Translations under genes and position numbers: made by a program
The notes under the pieces: model-generated
Databases searched by the model: none
Told to the model about the DNA's origin: nothing
What the model saw: the letters and a program-made list of their open reading frames with translations, nothing else
Assembly (NCBI GenBank): GCA_021323535.1
Contig: JAJONO010000030.1
Span: 1 to 48,857 of the forward strand
Direction: 5' to 3'
DNA length: 48,857 bases
DNA from: Bacteroidota bacterium
GTDB lineage: Bacteria > Bacteroidota > Bacteroidia > B-17B0 > Aurantibacillaceae
Part shown: positions 1-7,977 of the stretch, piece after piece
Layout of the letters: every line of letters begins with the position of its first letter
Numbering within the stretch: position 1 is the stretch's first letter

Positions 1-74
1 ACTGTAAACTGCGCCTTCACAGAAACTGCATAGAAAAGCAAACAGAGGGCGAAAAAAAGTTTTAATGGCTTCAT
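1..74 (-). CDS. N-terminus of an exported protein (partial, runs off the window)
   Basis: Reading the minus strand from an ATG at 74 gives 24 codons beginning MKPLKLFFALCLLFYAVSVKAQ. This is a typical Bacteroidota signal peptide: two lysines, a hydrophobic core, and an A-Q cleavage region. Only the leader is inside the window, so the mature protein is unknown. It starts 9 bp after the stop of the 142-residue exported protein upstream, so the two are probably cotranscribed. The start is chosen because the ATG directly begins the signal peptide. Export is a confident reading; nothing can be said about function. Confidence 0.6.
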   Translation of the reverse strand, partial: MKPLKLFFALCLLFYAVSVKAQFT

Positions 75-83
75 ACCCTTTGG

Positions 84-512
84 TTATTTAATTTCTGTAA
101 AAGCTGCGGTGATCTCGCCCTGACTATTTTCGGTTTTTACTTCGTAGAGATAGGGCTTTAAAACAATTGCCGAGCCGTTCGAAATAAAAATGGTTCCGCT
201 ATTATTCTCGAACAGTTTTTTTCCGGCGCCATTTGAAACAGACGAAGAATTAAGTACATGACTGGCTTCGTAGATAACCGACTGATCGGTGGGATTCTTT
301 ATTTTAACATGAATTTTCGTTGCACCTGAGCCTGATTTTAATACCACGGAACATTCGGGAATGACCATTACCTCTGGTTCGGTTGATCCATACTGTTCGG
401 TAGCTTTATAGATTGCAGAAACACCGGTTACGCTTGGATGATCAATATTTGATACCTGGGCATTTAAGCTGGTGCAAAATAGCACAGCCAAAAACAAAAA
501 AAGTTTGTTCAT
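84..512 (-). CDS. small exported protein of unknown function
   Basis: The 142-residue product begins MNKLFLFLAVLFCTSLNAQ, a clear signal peptide with cleavage expected after A18. The mature part is polar and rich in Ser, Asn and Val, with no cysteine cluster or transmembrane segment. It looks like one small beta-rich periplasmic or secreted domain. I do not recognise a family. It is followed after 9 bp by another signal-peptide gene that leaves the window, so this is probably the first gene of an operon of exported proteins. The 636 bp upstream carry no gene and could hold its promoter, but I found no convincing -33/-7 pair. Confidence 0.65.
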   Translation of the reverse strand: MNKLFLFLAVLFCTSLNAQVSNIDHPSVTGVSAIYKATEQYGSTEPEVMVIPECSVVLKSGSGATKIHVKIKNPTDQSVIYEASHVLNSSSVSNGAGKKLFENNSGTIFISNGSAIVLKPYLYEVKTENSQGEITAAFTEIK

Positions 513-1148
513 GTTGGTTTAATTTAAAGTGAATGATATAAGATCCTAAAGAAGAGTAGTTTGGAAATTAAACGGACTCAGGCGAAGGAAATCGGAATTT
601 AAATGATAGTGTTTCATGATAGGGGGTAGGAGTTTGTAATTGATTTACAATGATAACGCAGATTAATATTTTTAGTTGGTTCAGGTTATTAACAGCATAA
701 CGGTTTTCAACAAACGATCAATTTAGATTTCGCCTTAATTTTTCAGAGGGTTGTTTCTCTGTTTAAAAATAAATTTTGTGGATTAAAGTACATCACGAAA
801 ACTCCCGACAGAAAGGATTTCAAGGATTTATATTTTTTTGTAATGTCGATTTTTTCGACCAAGATTCAACAACTTATCAAATATTTTTGAAGAGTTTTAT
901 CCGTGTTTTTACGTAGTGAAAACTTGTTAGTAGCATCGATTTTATAGCTGATGCCGTTAATAACTTAGGTTCTAAATGATAATTTAGAATTACATCAGGT
1001 GATCGCATCCAGATTTAATTAAAGAATTTTAATCTTGTCTTAATGTATTTCTTGGATTTTTCTATTTAGAGTCACAAAATGTAATAAAAGTCAATGAGGT
1101 AATGAACTTTGTTTTATCAGTAAAGTTCCATTTTAAAGATAACCTGGT
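513..1148. other. AT-rich intergenic stretch without a recognisable gene
   Basis: There are 636 bp with frequent stops in all frames and no convincing coding, tRNA or repeat signal. It separates the exported-protein operon on the left from the decayed small gene on the right. I saw no strong terminator hairpin and no insertion-sequence ends. It may hold the upstream promoter of the minus-strand operon, but I could not place one. Confidence 0.4.
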
Positions 1149-1503
1149 CTATTCATTATAGTTTAATTCCTTAAAACTTTGTTTAGGTATGCCGCATATC
1201 GTCATTTCATAGCGAGTGGCAATTAATTTTTTCTTGTTCTCCGGCTGAAATCTGAATCGGATCCATTCGTCTTCTCCGGAATTCTGACAAAGGATCTTTA
1301 ATGCTTCTTTCAATTCCAGGATCTCATTGATATAAGGATAATCTTCTGGCAATGTTTAAAATACTTTGACCGCATCAAAATAATAAAAGCATTACATATT
1401 TCTTTTATAGCACCTTTGGCTTTACCATTGATAAGGATCTGGCCATGTATGCCGTAATAAAAACTTATAAACGTGGCAAAAAGAAACAGCTTTTTTTGAT
1501 CAT
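1149..1503 (-). pseudogene. remnant of a small exported protein, frameshifted
   Basis: On the minus strand an ATG at 1503 starts MIKK and is followed by a run of seven A residues (1491-1497 as T). One base off that frame, the DNA reads KLFLFATFISFYYGIHGQ, an evident signal peptide. One extra A in the run would join ATG and leader. Further on the frame shifts again. The last 67 codons (1149-1352, from a TTG) read PEDYPYINEILELKEALKIL and onward, a credible charged domain preceded in frame by a stop within FDAVKVF. Three coding-like pieces in different frames point to a decayed gene. Sequencing error in the homopolymer is the main alternative. The family is not recognised. Confidence 0.4.
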
Positions 1504-1528
1504 GATAGTTTTTTGAATGATGAAAAAA

Positions 1529-1852
1529 TTAAATCACGTGTGCAAAGGCTATTACGAAACTCATAACTCCCACTATAATTCCTGCCAATACAGGTATCCA
1601 CCCTTTTTTGTTTTTACCCTTGATGATCACCATCAAACCAAGGATCAATCCAAGTGCGGCCAGCACTGTGCCAATTAAGCCGCACCAATCACTTATTTGG
1701 CGGTACTGCGTCTGCAATTCATAATCAAAACCCTGAGTATAATCTTCACCGCCAGGATCAGACAAATAAGGTTGAACTATAAAGAAGTTATATACCACTA
1801 CGACGATGGCGACACTTACAAAAATGATCGCGGCTAAATTCAATTTTTTCAT
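1529..1852 (-). CDS. small integral membrane protein of unknown function
   Basis: The 107-residue protein has a first membrane helix at about residues 6-27. A polar, acidic loop with a PGGEDYTQGFDYELQ stretch follows (about 30-55). Two more hydrophobic segments lie at about 57-77 and 84-105, separated by a short KGKNKKG turn. No catalytic motif is visible. The gene starts 4 bp after the stop of the 545-residue exported protein, so the two are very likely cotranscribed and perhaps act together at the envelope. Family not recognised. Confidence 0.7.
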   Translation of the reverse strand: MKKLNLAAIIFVSVAIVVVVYNFFIVQPYLSDPGGEDYTQGFDYELQTQYRQISDWCGLIGTVLAALGLILGLMVIIKGKNKKGWIPVLAGIIVGVMSFVIAFAHVI

Positions 1853-1856
1853 GAGT

Positions 1857-3494
1857 TTATTTTTTTACTTTACCGGCATCAAAAAAGAAAACTGTCTCAT
1901 AGCCTTTTTTCCAGCGCTCATTGTCGAATGGAAATTTAGGATCGCCTTCCTGAATTGGTGTCCATGCCAATAAAATGGGCGCGCCGTATTTACCCCCGCC
2001 TTCATATGGCATACTTAACACACCTCCGCTGAATTTGTAATATCCATCGGTATCCTTGAACACGAAATAAAAGTAATGATGCCCTCGTTTTTCGGTTGGA
2101 TATCCGCTGTTATCTTTCCATACCGTGAAATCGCCCGCTGCAGTTGGTTCAGCAAAAGTGAGCATGAATACTTCTGCAACTTTGTATCTGGCTTTAATGA
2201 TATTTAAAAGCTGAGGCTTGCTAACGGTTGAATATCCTGCATGAGAAGGACGTGTAAATACAATTGGCATGGGCATAGCCTTTAAAGCCTCTGCGCTCTC
2301 TTTAGCAAACAATGCCGATGCATTTTTTTCAGCGGCCTGCAGGGCTTTTTCTGCCTGACCAGCAAACGCCTGAATTTGCAGGTGTGTTAACCCGCTGTAA
2401 TCTACTTCCATTTCACCAAAAGCTTCCATTTTCTTAAAGCCTTTGTAATTTATATTTGTTTCGTTGGCTAAAGATATTTCGAACTTCAATACACGACCCG
2501 GTTCAAGGCTGGAAGAATAAAATGTACGGTAAAATCCAAGGTTATTACTATAAACGTCGATAGCCTTATCGGTTGCAGGTAATATGTCGAAATTAAGATA
2601 GGGCTGTTCTAACTCACTCGCTCGTATAAACTTCTCTACTGAAATTCCGTATAAATTATCATTCAGACATTTAATATCGATCTGCAAATCCTTCACCTCC
2701 TGTTTACCATTAAGGTATTCTTTTAAAGGTTTTTCAAGTACGACTCTCCCGTAAATTGGATTTCCCGCCTTAAAACCTGTTGAAATAGCAGGAGAATCAG
2801 TAAATGGTGAAGAAGAAAATTGTATGCTTGTTTTAACTGATTTTTTCTTGATGTTGGTTTTAACCTGTTCCTCATCCGAGGCCTGGTTTATCATCTGCTC
2901 CCATTTACTTATTTTGTCGGTGCCTGCGTCACCATCGGGCAGATTAGAGTAATCGATCGTTAAGATGGTTGCAAATCCTCCACTGTACATTTTCTCTTCC
3001 CGCTTATCAAGACTTACATAGAAGGCAGCGGGTTCACGCTTTCTAAAATGCTCGTTCCCGTAAGAAGCGATCTGGCTGGCAAAATTTCTGCTGATGGCAT
3101 CGCGTGACCGGTTTAATGCCGGAGCAATATCAAAATCCACATAGCTTTTTTCAGCTTCCTCCCTCGTTATTTTCTTCTCTACCTGGTAAGGATACTTGTC
3201 ATCCTGTTTTTCGGATATGCCTATCGCTATAGTCAGTTTCCCATCGGACATTACGTTATCTAAACTTCCGGTAAGCAGGTCTTTGATAGGCTTTCCAAAA
3301 TTTATCCGGCCATAAATTTCATCCCAGGCTTTAAACGTAGTTTGTGTTTTGTTGGTGGGGTTATCTCCTTCAAAAGGATCTTTCGAAAAAATTATTTCTA
3401 TTTTCCCGGCGGGAGTTGAATTGGCGTAGCTTGCTAAAGGCTGAACCAACGTACAGGCAACCAACATCGCTATTCTATAAATTAAAGTTTTCAT
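1857..3494 (-). CDS. exported protein with two copies of an unknown domain
   Basis: The 545-residue protein starts with a signal peptide (MKTLIYRIAMLVACTLVQPLASYA). Two related segments follow, at about residues 30-200 and 220-375. Both contain FKAxxxIYGRxxxxKPLK-like cores (FKAWDEIYGRINFGKPIK and FKAGNPIYGRVVLEKPLK). Both then have an acidic/aromatic F-D-I-x-P-A patch (YVDFDIAPA and YLNFDILPA) and end near a D-Y-S-x-L motif. The C-terminal 140 residues are a different, aromatic-rich domain. The order suggests a gene-internal duplication. No enzyme motif is recognised. The small membrane protein follows 4 bp after its stop. It is probably periplasmic or surface exposed; the function is unknown. 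Confidence 0.75.
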   Translation of the reverse strand: MKTLIYRIAMLVACTLVQPLASYANSTPAGKIEIIFSKDPFEGDNPTNKTQTTFKAWDEIYGRINFGKPIKDLLTGSLDNVMSDGKLTIAIGISEKQDDKYPYQVEKKITREEAEKSYVDFDIAPALNRSRDAISRNFASQIASYGNEHFRKREPAAFYVSLDKREEKMYSGGFATILTIDYSNLPDGDAGTDKISKWEQMINQASDEEQVKTNIKKKSVKTSIQFSSSPFTDSPAISTGFKAGNPIYGRVVLEKPLKEYLNGKQEVKDLQIDIKCLNDNLYGISVEKFIRASELEQPYLNFDILPATDKAIDVYSNNLGFYRTFYSSSLEPGRVLKFEISLANETNINYKGFKKMEAFGEMEVDYSGLTHLQIQAFAGQAEKALQAAEKNASALFAKESAEALKAMPMPIVFTRPSHAGYSTVSKPQLLNIIKARYKVAEVFMLTFAEPTAAGDFTVWKDNSGYPTEKRGHHYFYFVFKDTDGYYKFSGGVLSMPYEGGGKYGAPILLAWTPIQEGDPKFPFDNERWKKGYETVFFFDAGKVKK

Positions 3495-3803
3495 ATTGAC
3501 CTATTTTACACCTATAAATTTCGCTCACAACCGCTCTTTATGTGAATCAGTTTAACCTTCGTGGTGAATAAAGGAACCAACGCTGAGAAACTCAGGAATA
3601 ACGCAAAGGAAGATTCATGACCATTGGTTTTTAAGATTCTTATCAGTTTTTACACTTCCCGACATATTCGAAGGCTTCAATCCTGCCAATTTTCATCCAA
3701 ATAATGAGATCATAAAGGATAATCCTCAATTACGCTTTGAATTTTCCGAGAACCATGCACCTGTCTTTACATTCAGGTCGCAATTTCTTATCTTCACAAA
3801 ACA
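3495..3803. other. divergent intergenic region, no gene seen
   Basis: These 309 bp separate the minus-strand 545-residue gene from the plus-strand DUF2007 gene, so both promoters should lie here. No perfect TAnnTTTG element with a suitably spaced upstream TTG was found. No RNA gene or repeat was recognised. Confidence 0.4.
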
Positions 3804-4187
3804 ATGGCTGATACATTTATTACTCTTGTAACCTACACTTACAACACAGAAGCGGTTGTACTGGTTGCCAAACTCGAAGCAGAAGGAATAAAATGTTTTC
3901 TTAAAAACGAACATCTTCTTTCTACACAACAGTTTTTATCCAATGCCGTGGGCGGGCTGGATGTGCAGGTAAGCCAGGAAGATTTTGAAAAAGCGAAACA
4001 AATTTTAGAAGAGCATAATAACTCTTCTGCCGTTACTTCTAACGACATGGGTAAAGATTACGAAAAGGTGCTCGTTTATTGCCCGCAATGCGAATCTACC
4101 AACGTTTATAAGAAAAAGAGCTCGCTATTTTCATTCGGGGCTAAAGAGCACGTATGCGTGGATTGCCAGTATACCTGGAAGCAATAG
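3804..4187 (+). CDS. DUF2007-type protein with C-terminal zinc ribbon
   Basis: In the 127-residue protein, residues 1-70 match the DUF2007 pattern. They have a beta start (FITLVTYTYNTEA), a helix with L-x-A-E-G-I and an L-K-N-E-H turn, a G-G-L-D-V-Q-V strand, and a final helix DFEKAKQILEEH. Residues about 90-127 form a zinc ribbon with CPQC and CVDC pairs. DUF2007 proteins are small cytosolic proteins sometimes called putative signal transducers, and the real role is unknown. The ATG start gives a full-length domain. The gene runs convergently into the small membrane protein, 4 bp apart. Confidence 0.8.
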   Translation: MADTFITLVTYTYNTEAVVLVAKLEAEGIKCFLKNEHLLSTQQFLSNAVGGLDVQVSQEDFEKAKQILEEHNNSSAVTSNDMGKDYEKVLVYCPQCESTNVYKKKSSLFSFGAKEHVCVDCQYTWKQ

Positions 4188-4191
4188 TTGC

Positions 4192-4530
4192 TTAAAAAAT
4201 ATTTACCAGGATAAGAACTGTATTCACAACCAGACTAGTGAAGAAAAAGTTAAGCACCCATTTTGCCGGCGCCTGCCCTATTCCAGCCACATTGTTTCCC
4301 ATTGATACGGCCGCACAAGCCGCCAGCTGCCATACAGGCGCATGGTTTTTAAGAATGTACATAGAGGCAATTCCGCCAACCATGCTTCCCACAAGAATAG
4401 TTACAACAATAAGCCCGAAATAACTGAATTCAAGTTTAGTTACCAGCTTTTCATAAGCCGATACGGTTCCTGCTTTAATAACATTCTGTTTTAATTGTTT
4501 GCCGACTACGGGATGAAGTGTTGTTTCCAT
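4192..4530 (-). CDS. small membrane protein of unknown function
   Basis: In the 112-residue protein the first 30 residues are polar (VVGKQLKQNVIKAGTVSAYEKL). Three hydrophobic segments follow at about residues 35-58, 65-82 and 92-111. The glycine- and alanine-rich second segment reads AACAAVSMGNNVAGIG. No family is recognised. It ends 4 bp from the convergent DUF2007 gene, and its start region faces the sensor-kinase promoter at 4624-4666. It may share divergent control with that operon, but its own -7 element was not found. Confidence 0.65.
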   Translation of the reverse strand: METTLHPVVGKQLKQNVIKAGTVSAYEKLVTKLEFSYFGLIVVTILVGSMVGGIASMYILKNHAPVWQLAACAAVSMGNNVAGIGQAPAKWVLNFFFTSLVVNTVLILVNIF

Positions 4531-4623
4531 TTTTTGTAATTTAAATTGTTAGTGATCTTGTTTTACACTACAAATGTCCTCACTTAATCACCCAAACGCG
4601 ATGACGGCAATCAGAACCCAACA

Positions 4624-4666
4624 TGATTTTGGTCAGGTTTTAATCTTTTGACAGGCTTTAATTTTG
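4624..4666 (+). promoter_or_regulatory. FNR/Crp-like box plus -7 element upstream of the PAS kinase
   Basis: TGAT-TTTG-GTCA occupies 4624-4635, one mismatch from the FNR core TGAT-N4-ATCA. A perfect Bacteroidota -7 element TAATTTTG lies at 4659-4666. The box centre (4629.5) is 29.5 bp upstream of the first base of the -7 element, or roughly -41 from the expected transcription start. That is the classical class II activator position. The regulator is probably the REC-FNR hybrid encoded in the same operon, which implies autoregulation. The site is read from sequence; occupancy is inferred. Confidence 0.5.
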
Positions 4667-4693
4667 TAATCTGCACAAAACACATTTAAAAAA

Positions 4694-5914
4694 TTGACTA
4701 CTTTAGATACTGCATTCACAAAACAAAGTATGGAAGGAAAAGAAGGCCTCGATGCGCTATTTAAATATGCGAATGAAGGAATTGTGATTACCGACAAAAA
4801 AGGCGAACTGGTAAGAGTAAATCCAGCCGCCGAAAAAATGTTTGGGTATAATGAAGGAGAACTTATTGGAAAAAAAGTAGAGGCGCTTGTACCTGATCGT
4901 TTTACGCACCGCCACGAAACTCACCGCGATAATTTTAATCACAATCCTCATCCCCGTTCTATGGGTGCCGGATTCGATCTTTTTGCAAAACGCAAAGATG
5001 GAACTGAATTTCCGGTTGAGATTAGTTTAAGTCCTTATAGTTTTGAGGGAAACAGTTTCGTGATTGGCTTTATCATTGATGTTACGCTTCGTAAACAAGC
5101 CGAAGAACGTTTAAAAAATTATTCACACGAACTCGAGCAACAGGTCGAAAAACGCACGCTCATAATGAGTGAAGCCATTGAAGAACTTGAAAAAACAAGG
5201 GACGAACTTCATAAAGCCCTTGGAAAGGAAAAAGAACTTAACGAGCTAAAATCGCGTTTTGTTTCCATGGCATCCCATGAATTCAGAACGCCGCTGGCAA
5301 CAGTTCTTTCATCGCTTGCACTTGTTCAGAAATACGGTGAACAAGGCGATAAAGAAAAACAGAGCAAACACATGCTCAGGATCAAAAGTTCCATTACACA
5401 CTTAACGGATATTTTAAACGACATGCTCTCTATCAGCAAACTTGAGGAAGGTGTGATAACTGTTTCAAGAGAGAACTTTAATATCCGTGAATTTACCATT
5501 GAGCTCATTGGCGAAATGAGAACAGTGTGTAAAGAAGGTCAAACGCTCAACTATGAACATAATGGCAGTTCTTCAGAAGTTTATCTCGATAAAAAGATCA
5601 TCAGGCATATTTTGTTTAATCTCATTTCCAATGCCATTAAATTTTCGCCAGAAAACAAGCCCGTTGAAATAAGAACGGAAATCACCGGTGGAAAACTGAG
5701 CATTTGTATAAAAGATAATGGCATTGGTATTTCGCAGGAAGACCGACAGCATTTATTCGAACGTTTTTTCCGCGGTCAGAACGCGGCAAACATCCAGGGT
5801 ACAGGATTAGGCTTAAACATTGTGGCCAGGTATGTTGAAATTCTGGATGGTACCATAGAATGTGAAAGTGAACTTGAAAAAGGAACCACTTTCAGAATTA
5901 AATTCATGATATAA
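4694..5914 (+). CDS. FixL-like PAS sensor histidine kinase
   Basis: The 406-residue soluble kinase has a PAS domain at about residues 20-135, a coiled linker to about 185, a HisKA domain with SHEFRTPL (His near 194) and an HATPase domain with DNGIGI and GTGLGLNI. The PAS core resembles FixL: it has an RHETHRDNF segment where FixL has its haem-ligand RHD, and the KRKDGTEFPVEISLSP strand. The distal FixL arginine is not matched (GAGF here). It has no transmembrane helix. The gene is 1 bp from the REC-FNR hybrid, its likely partner. The start is uncertain: TTG at 4694, or ATG at 4730 giving 394 residues. Kinase identity is sure; gas sensing is an inference. Confidence 0.9.
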   Translation: MTTLDTAFTKQSMEGKEGLDALFKYANEGIVITDKKGELVRVNPAAEKMFGYNEGELIGKKVEALVPDRFTHRHETHRDNFNHNPHPRSMGAGFDLFAKRKDGTEFPVEISLSPYSFEGNSFVIGFIIDVTLRKQAEERLKNYSHELEQQVEKRTLIMSEAIEELEKTRDELHKALGKEKELNELKSRFVSMASHEFRTPLATVLSSLALVQKYGEQGDKEKQSKHMLRIKSSITHLTDILNDMLSISKLEEGVITVSRENFNIREFTIELIGEMRTVCKEGQTLNYEHNGSSSEVYLDKKIIRHILFNLISNAIKFSPENKPVEIRTEITGGKLSICIKDNGIGISQEDRQHLFERFFRGQNAANIQGTGLGLNIVARYVEILDGTIECESELEKGTTFRIKFMI

Positions 5915-5915
5915 G

Positions 5916-6977
5916 ATGAATAAAAAAATCCTTCTCATAGAAGACAATAAAGAAATGCGGGAGAACACTTCTGAAATTCTTGAGCTTTCGAATTACAAGG
6001 TGTTCACCGCCGAAAACGGGAAAGCCGGAGTTGAACTTGCACAGAAAGAAAAACCTGATCTGATCATTTGTGATATTATGATGCCCGTTCTGGATGGTTA
6101 TGGTGTTCTGCATCTCCTTTCCAGAAATAAAGAAACAGCGAACATCCCCTTTATTTTTCTTTCCGCCAGAGCCGAACGCAGCGATTTCAGAAAAGGGATG
6201 GAGATGGGCGCCGACGATTATGTGACAAAACCTTTTGATGATGTTGAGTTGCTAAGCGCTATTGAGAGCCGCCTGAAAAAATCCGAATTGCTGAAAAAAG
6301 AATATGATAAGAGCCAGGAAGGATTTGACAGTTTTATTAAAGAAGTAAAAAGTATAGAACCCCTTAAAAAACTTTCTGAAAAACATAACACAAGCATTTT
6401 CAAAAAAAAGCAATTGGTGTATAATGAGGGAAATAGCCCGAAGGCCATTTATTTCATTAAAAAAGGAAAAGTAAAAACCTTTCGCACAAACGAAATGGGA
6501 AAAGAACTTATTAATGGTTTATATAATGAAGGCGACTTTTTCGGATATCTTTCATTGCTGGAAGATGGAAAATATTCAGACACAGCTTCTACACTCGAGG
6601 ACTCGGAAATAACCATGATCCCTAAAGATGATTTTTTTGCATTAGTGTATAAAAGCCCTGAAGTATCACGCAAATTCATAAACATTCTTTCCAATAATAT
6701 TCTTGAGCGTGAAGAACAGCTCATTAAACTTGCCTACAATTCGGTAAGAAAACGCGTAGCTGAAGCTTTACTTACACTTTACAGTAAATACAAAAAAGAT
6801 AACGAAGAAAAATTCAGCATGGCCATTACCCGCGAGGATCTTGCCACGCTGGTCGGTACCGCCACTGAAACGGTTATACGCACGCTAAGCGATTTTAAAG
6901 ACGAAAAACTCATTGAGATCTCAGGTGGAACCGTTTCTATTATCAATCCTGATAAACTTTCGAAACTTAAAAACTAA
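5916..6977 (+). CDS. response regulator with FNR/Crp-type output domain
   Basis: The 353-residue protein has a receiver domain at residues 1-120, with acidic pocket ED at 9-10, phosphoacceptor D53 in CDIMMP, and K in DYVTKPF. A short linker leads to a cyclic-nucleotide-binding fold at about 150-250 and a Crp-type winged helix at about 275-345. The recognition helix reads TATETVIRTL. It keeps the E-T-V-x-R pattern that FNR and Crp use to read TGA. There is no iron-sulfur cysteine set, so the receiver replaces the usual sensory input. It pairs with the kinase 1 bp upstream. Likely targets are the TGAT-N4-RTCA boxes before the kinase and doxX. Confidence 0.92.
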   Translation: MNKKILLIEDNKEMRENTSEILELSNYKVFTAENGKAGVELAQKEKPDLIICDIMMPVLDGYGVLHLLSRNKETANIPFIFLSARAERSDFRKGMEMGADDYVTKPFDDVELLSAIESRLKKSELLKKEYDKSQEGFDSFIKEVKSIEPLKKLSEKHNTSIFKKKQLVYNEGNSPKAIYFIKKGKVKTFRTNEMGKELINGLYNEGDFFGYLSLLEDGKYSDTASTLEDSEITMIPKDDFFALVYKSPEVSRKFINILSNNILEREEQLIKLAYNSVRKRVAEALLTLYSKYKKDNEEKFSMAITREDLATLVGTATETVIRTLSDFKDEKLIEISGGTVSIINPDKLSKLKN

Positions 6978-6980
6978 ACA

Positions 6981-7045
6981 TGATCAGGATCATGTTTTGG
7001 TCTGACGGCTCTCATTCGTAACCCGTTATAGCGAGCATACCTTTG
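6981..7045 (+). promoter_or_regulatory. tandem FNR-like boxes and promoter upstream of doxX
   Basis: A perfect FNR-like palindrome TGAT-CAGG-ATCA (6981-6992) sits inside CATGATC-AG-GATCATG (6979-6994). A weaker box TGAC-GGCT-CTCA is at 7003-7014. A perfect -7 element TACCTTTG is at 7038-7045. The weaker box is centred 29.5 bp upstream of the -7 element, exactly as at the kinase promoter. The strong box is 22 bp (two turns) further up. This fits cooperative class I plus class II activation by an FNR-type regulator. Confidence 0.55.
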
Positions 7046-7064
7046 TTTTATAATATTAAAGCAA

Positions 7065-7493
7065 ATGGACACACTCGACCAACACCACTACACTGCAGCC
7101 ACATTACTTGCAAGGATTTTTCTAGGACTTTTATTCCTTCACCAGGGTTACGACGCCGTTTTCAGAGTTAAAATGAGAAACATCGTAAGCACTTACGACG
7201 ATATGTTTGCCGAACATGGAATTTCGCCTGTTTTAACCCGCGTGGGTGTTCTTTATACTTCCATTACTGAGTTGATATGCGGATTTTTACTGATTCCGGG
7301 CCTTTTTATTCATGAAGCCCTGTATCTCCTGGGAATAAATATTCTTGTAACAGCCTTCGCTTTTGGATTAAACACACCTATGTGGGATACCAGACATGTA
7401 TGGCCACGCCTGGTACTCATTGTTTTTCTTTTGATCGCGCCATTATCATGGCATGGTTTATCACTTGACACAATTCTTTTTAATCTTAAATAA
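7065..7493 (+). CDS. DoxX-family membrane protein
   Basis: The 142-residue protein has four membrane helices, at about residues 14-34, 57-78, 84-104 and 115-137. The N-terminal LLARIFLGLLFLHQGYDAVF is typical of the DoxX family (helix with an R-x-x-x-G-x-x-F-x-x-H/Q-G core). DoxX-like proteins are inner-membrane proteins linked to quinone or thiol redox balance, with no settled single reaction. It is the first gene after the FNR-box promoter and is followed by a conserved unknown and a universal stress protein. A redox or low-oxygen role is likely from context. Confidence 0.8.
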   Translation: MDTLDQHHYTAATLLARIFLGLLFLHQGYDAVFRVKMRNIVSTYDDMFAEHGISPVLTRVGVLYTSITELICGFLLIPGLFIHEALYLLGINILVTAFAFGLNTPMWDTRHVWPRLVLIVFLLIAPLSWHGLSLDTILFNLK

Positions 7494-7586
7494 GCATGTA
7501 GACCCTGGAACAAATCACCTCGCGTTCAACACATTTGTTCATCTATGACACATTCACAATTTCATTTAACCCTCAAACACTATATT

Positions 7587-7958
7587 ATGAAACTATTAAT
7601 CAATGACAGAAGAAAAGTATTCGCGATACAGGAATCATTTAATGCAGCGTTTCCGTATCTGAAACTTGAATTTTTTTCGAAACCACATCAGCGTGGAGGA
7701 GCCACATCCAAAAAACTAATAAAAGTAAGTAGTAAAACTCTTGGAGAGTGCCGCGTGATACACAATTCAGGATCCATTACTATTATGCCTTCTATGACTG
7801 TTTCTGAACTTGAGCAACATTTCAATGACATTTACGGACTCAGCGTTCAGGTATTCAGGAAATCAGGAAAAGTATGGCTGGAAACAACTGTAACAGATGG
7901 CTGGACGCTCCAGGAACAAAACACACAGGGAGAAGCCCTGAGTAAAGTAAACATATAA
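7587..7958 (+). CDS. conserved protein of unknown function in redox/stress operon
   Basis: The 123-residue cytosolic protein starts at the ATG at 7587 (MKLLINDRRKVF). An upstream in-frame start at 7545 would add 14 residues that look unlike a protein N-terminus. The central motifs are FPYLKLEFFSKPH, KTLGECR and LEQHFNDIYGLSVQVFRKSG. It ends with the strongly patterned WLETTVTDGWTLQEQNTQGE. I have no functional family for it. It sits between DoxX and the tandem Usp, 19 bp before the latter, so it probably belongs to the same stress-induced operon. Confidence 0.75.
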   Translation: MKLLINDRRKVFAIQESFNAAFPYLKLEFFSKPHQRGGATSKKLIKVSSKTLGECRVIHNSGSITIMPSMTVSELEQHFNDIYGLSVQVFRKSGKVWLETTVTDGWTLQEQNTQGEALSKVNI

Positions 7959-7977
7959 CATATTTAAAACTAAAAAC

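Noticed and set aside
7506-7537. TGGA-ACAA-ATCA with CACATTTG before the 123-residue gene
   Set aside because: Both elements are imperfect and the spacing (18.5 bp) differs from the other two FNR-like promoters; it may be chance.
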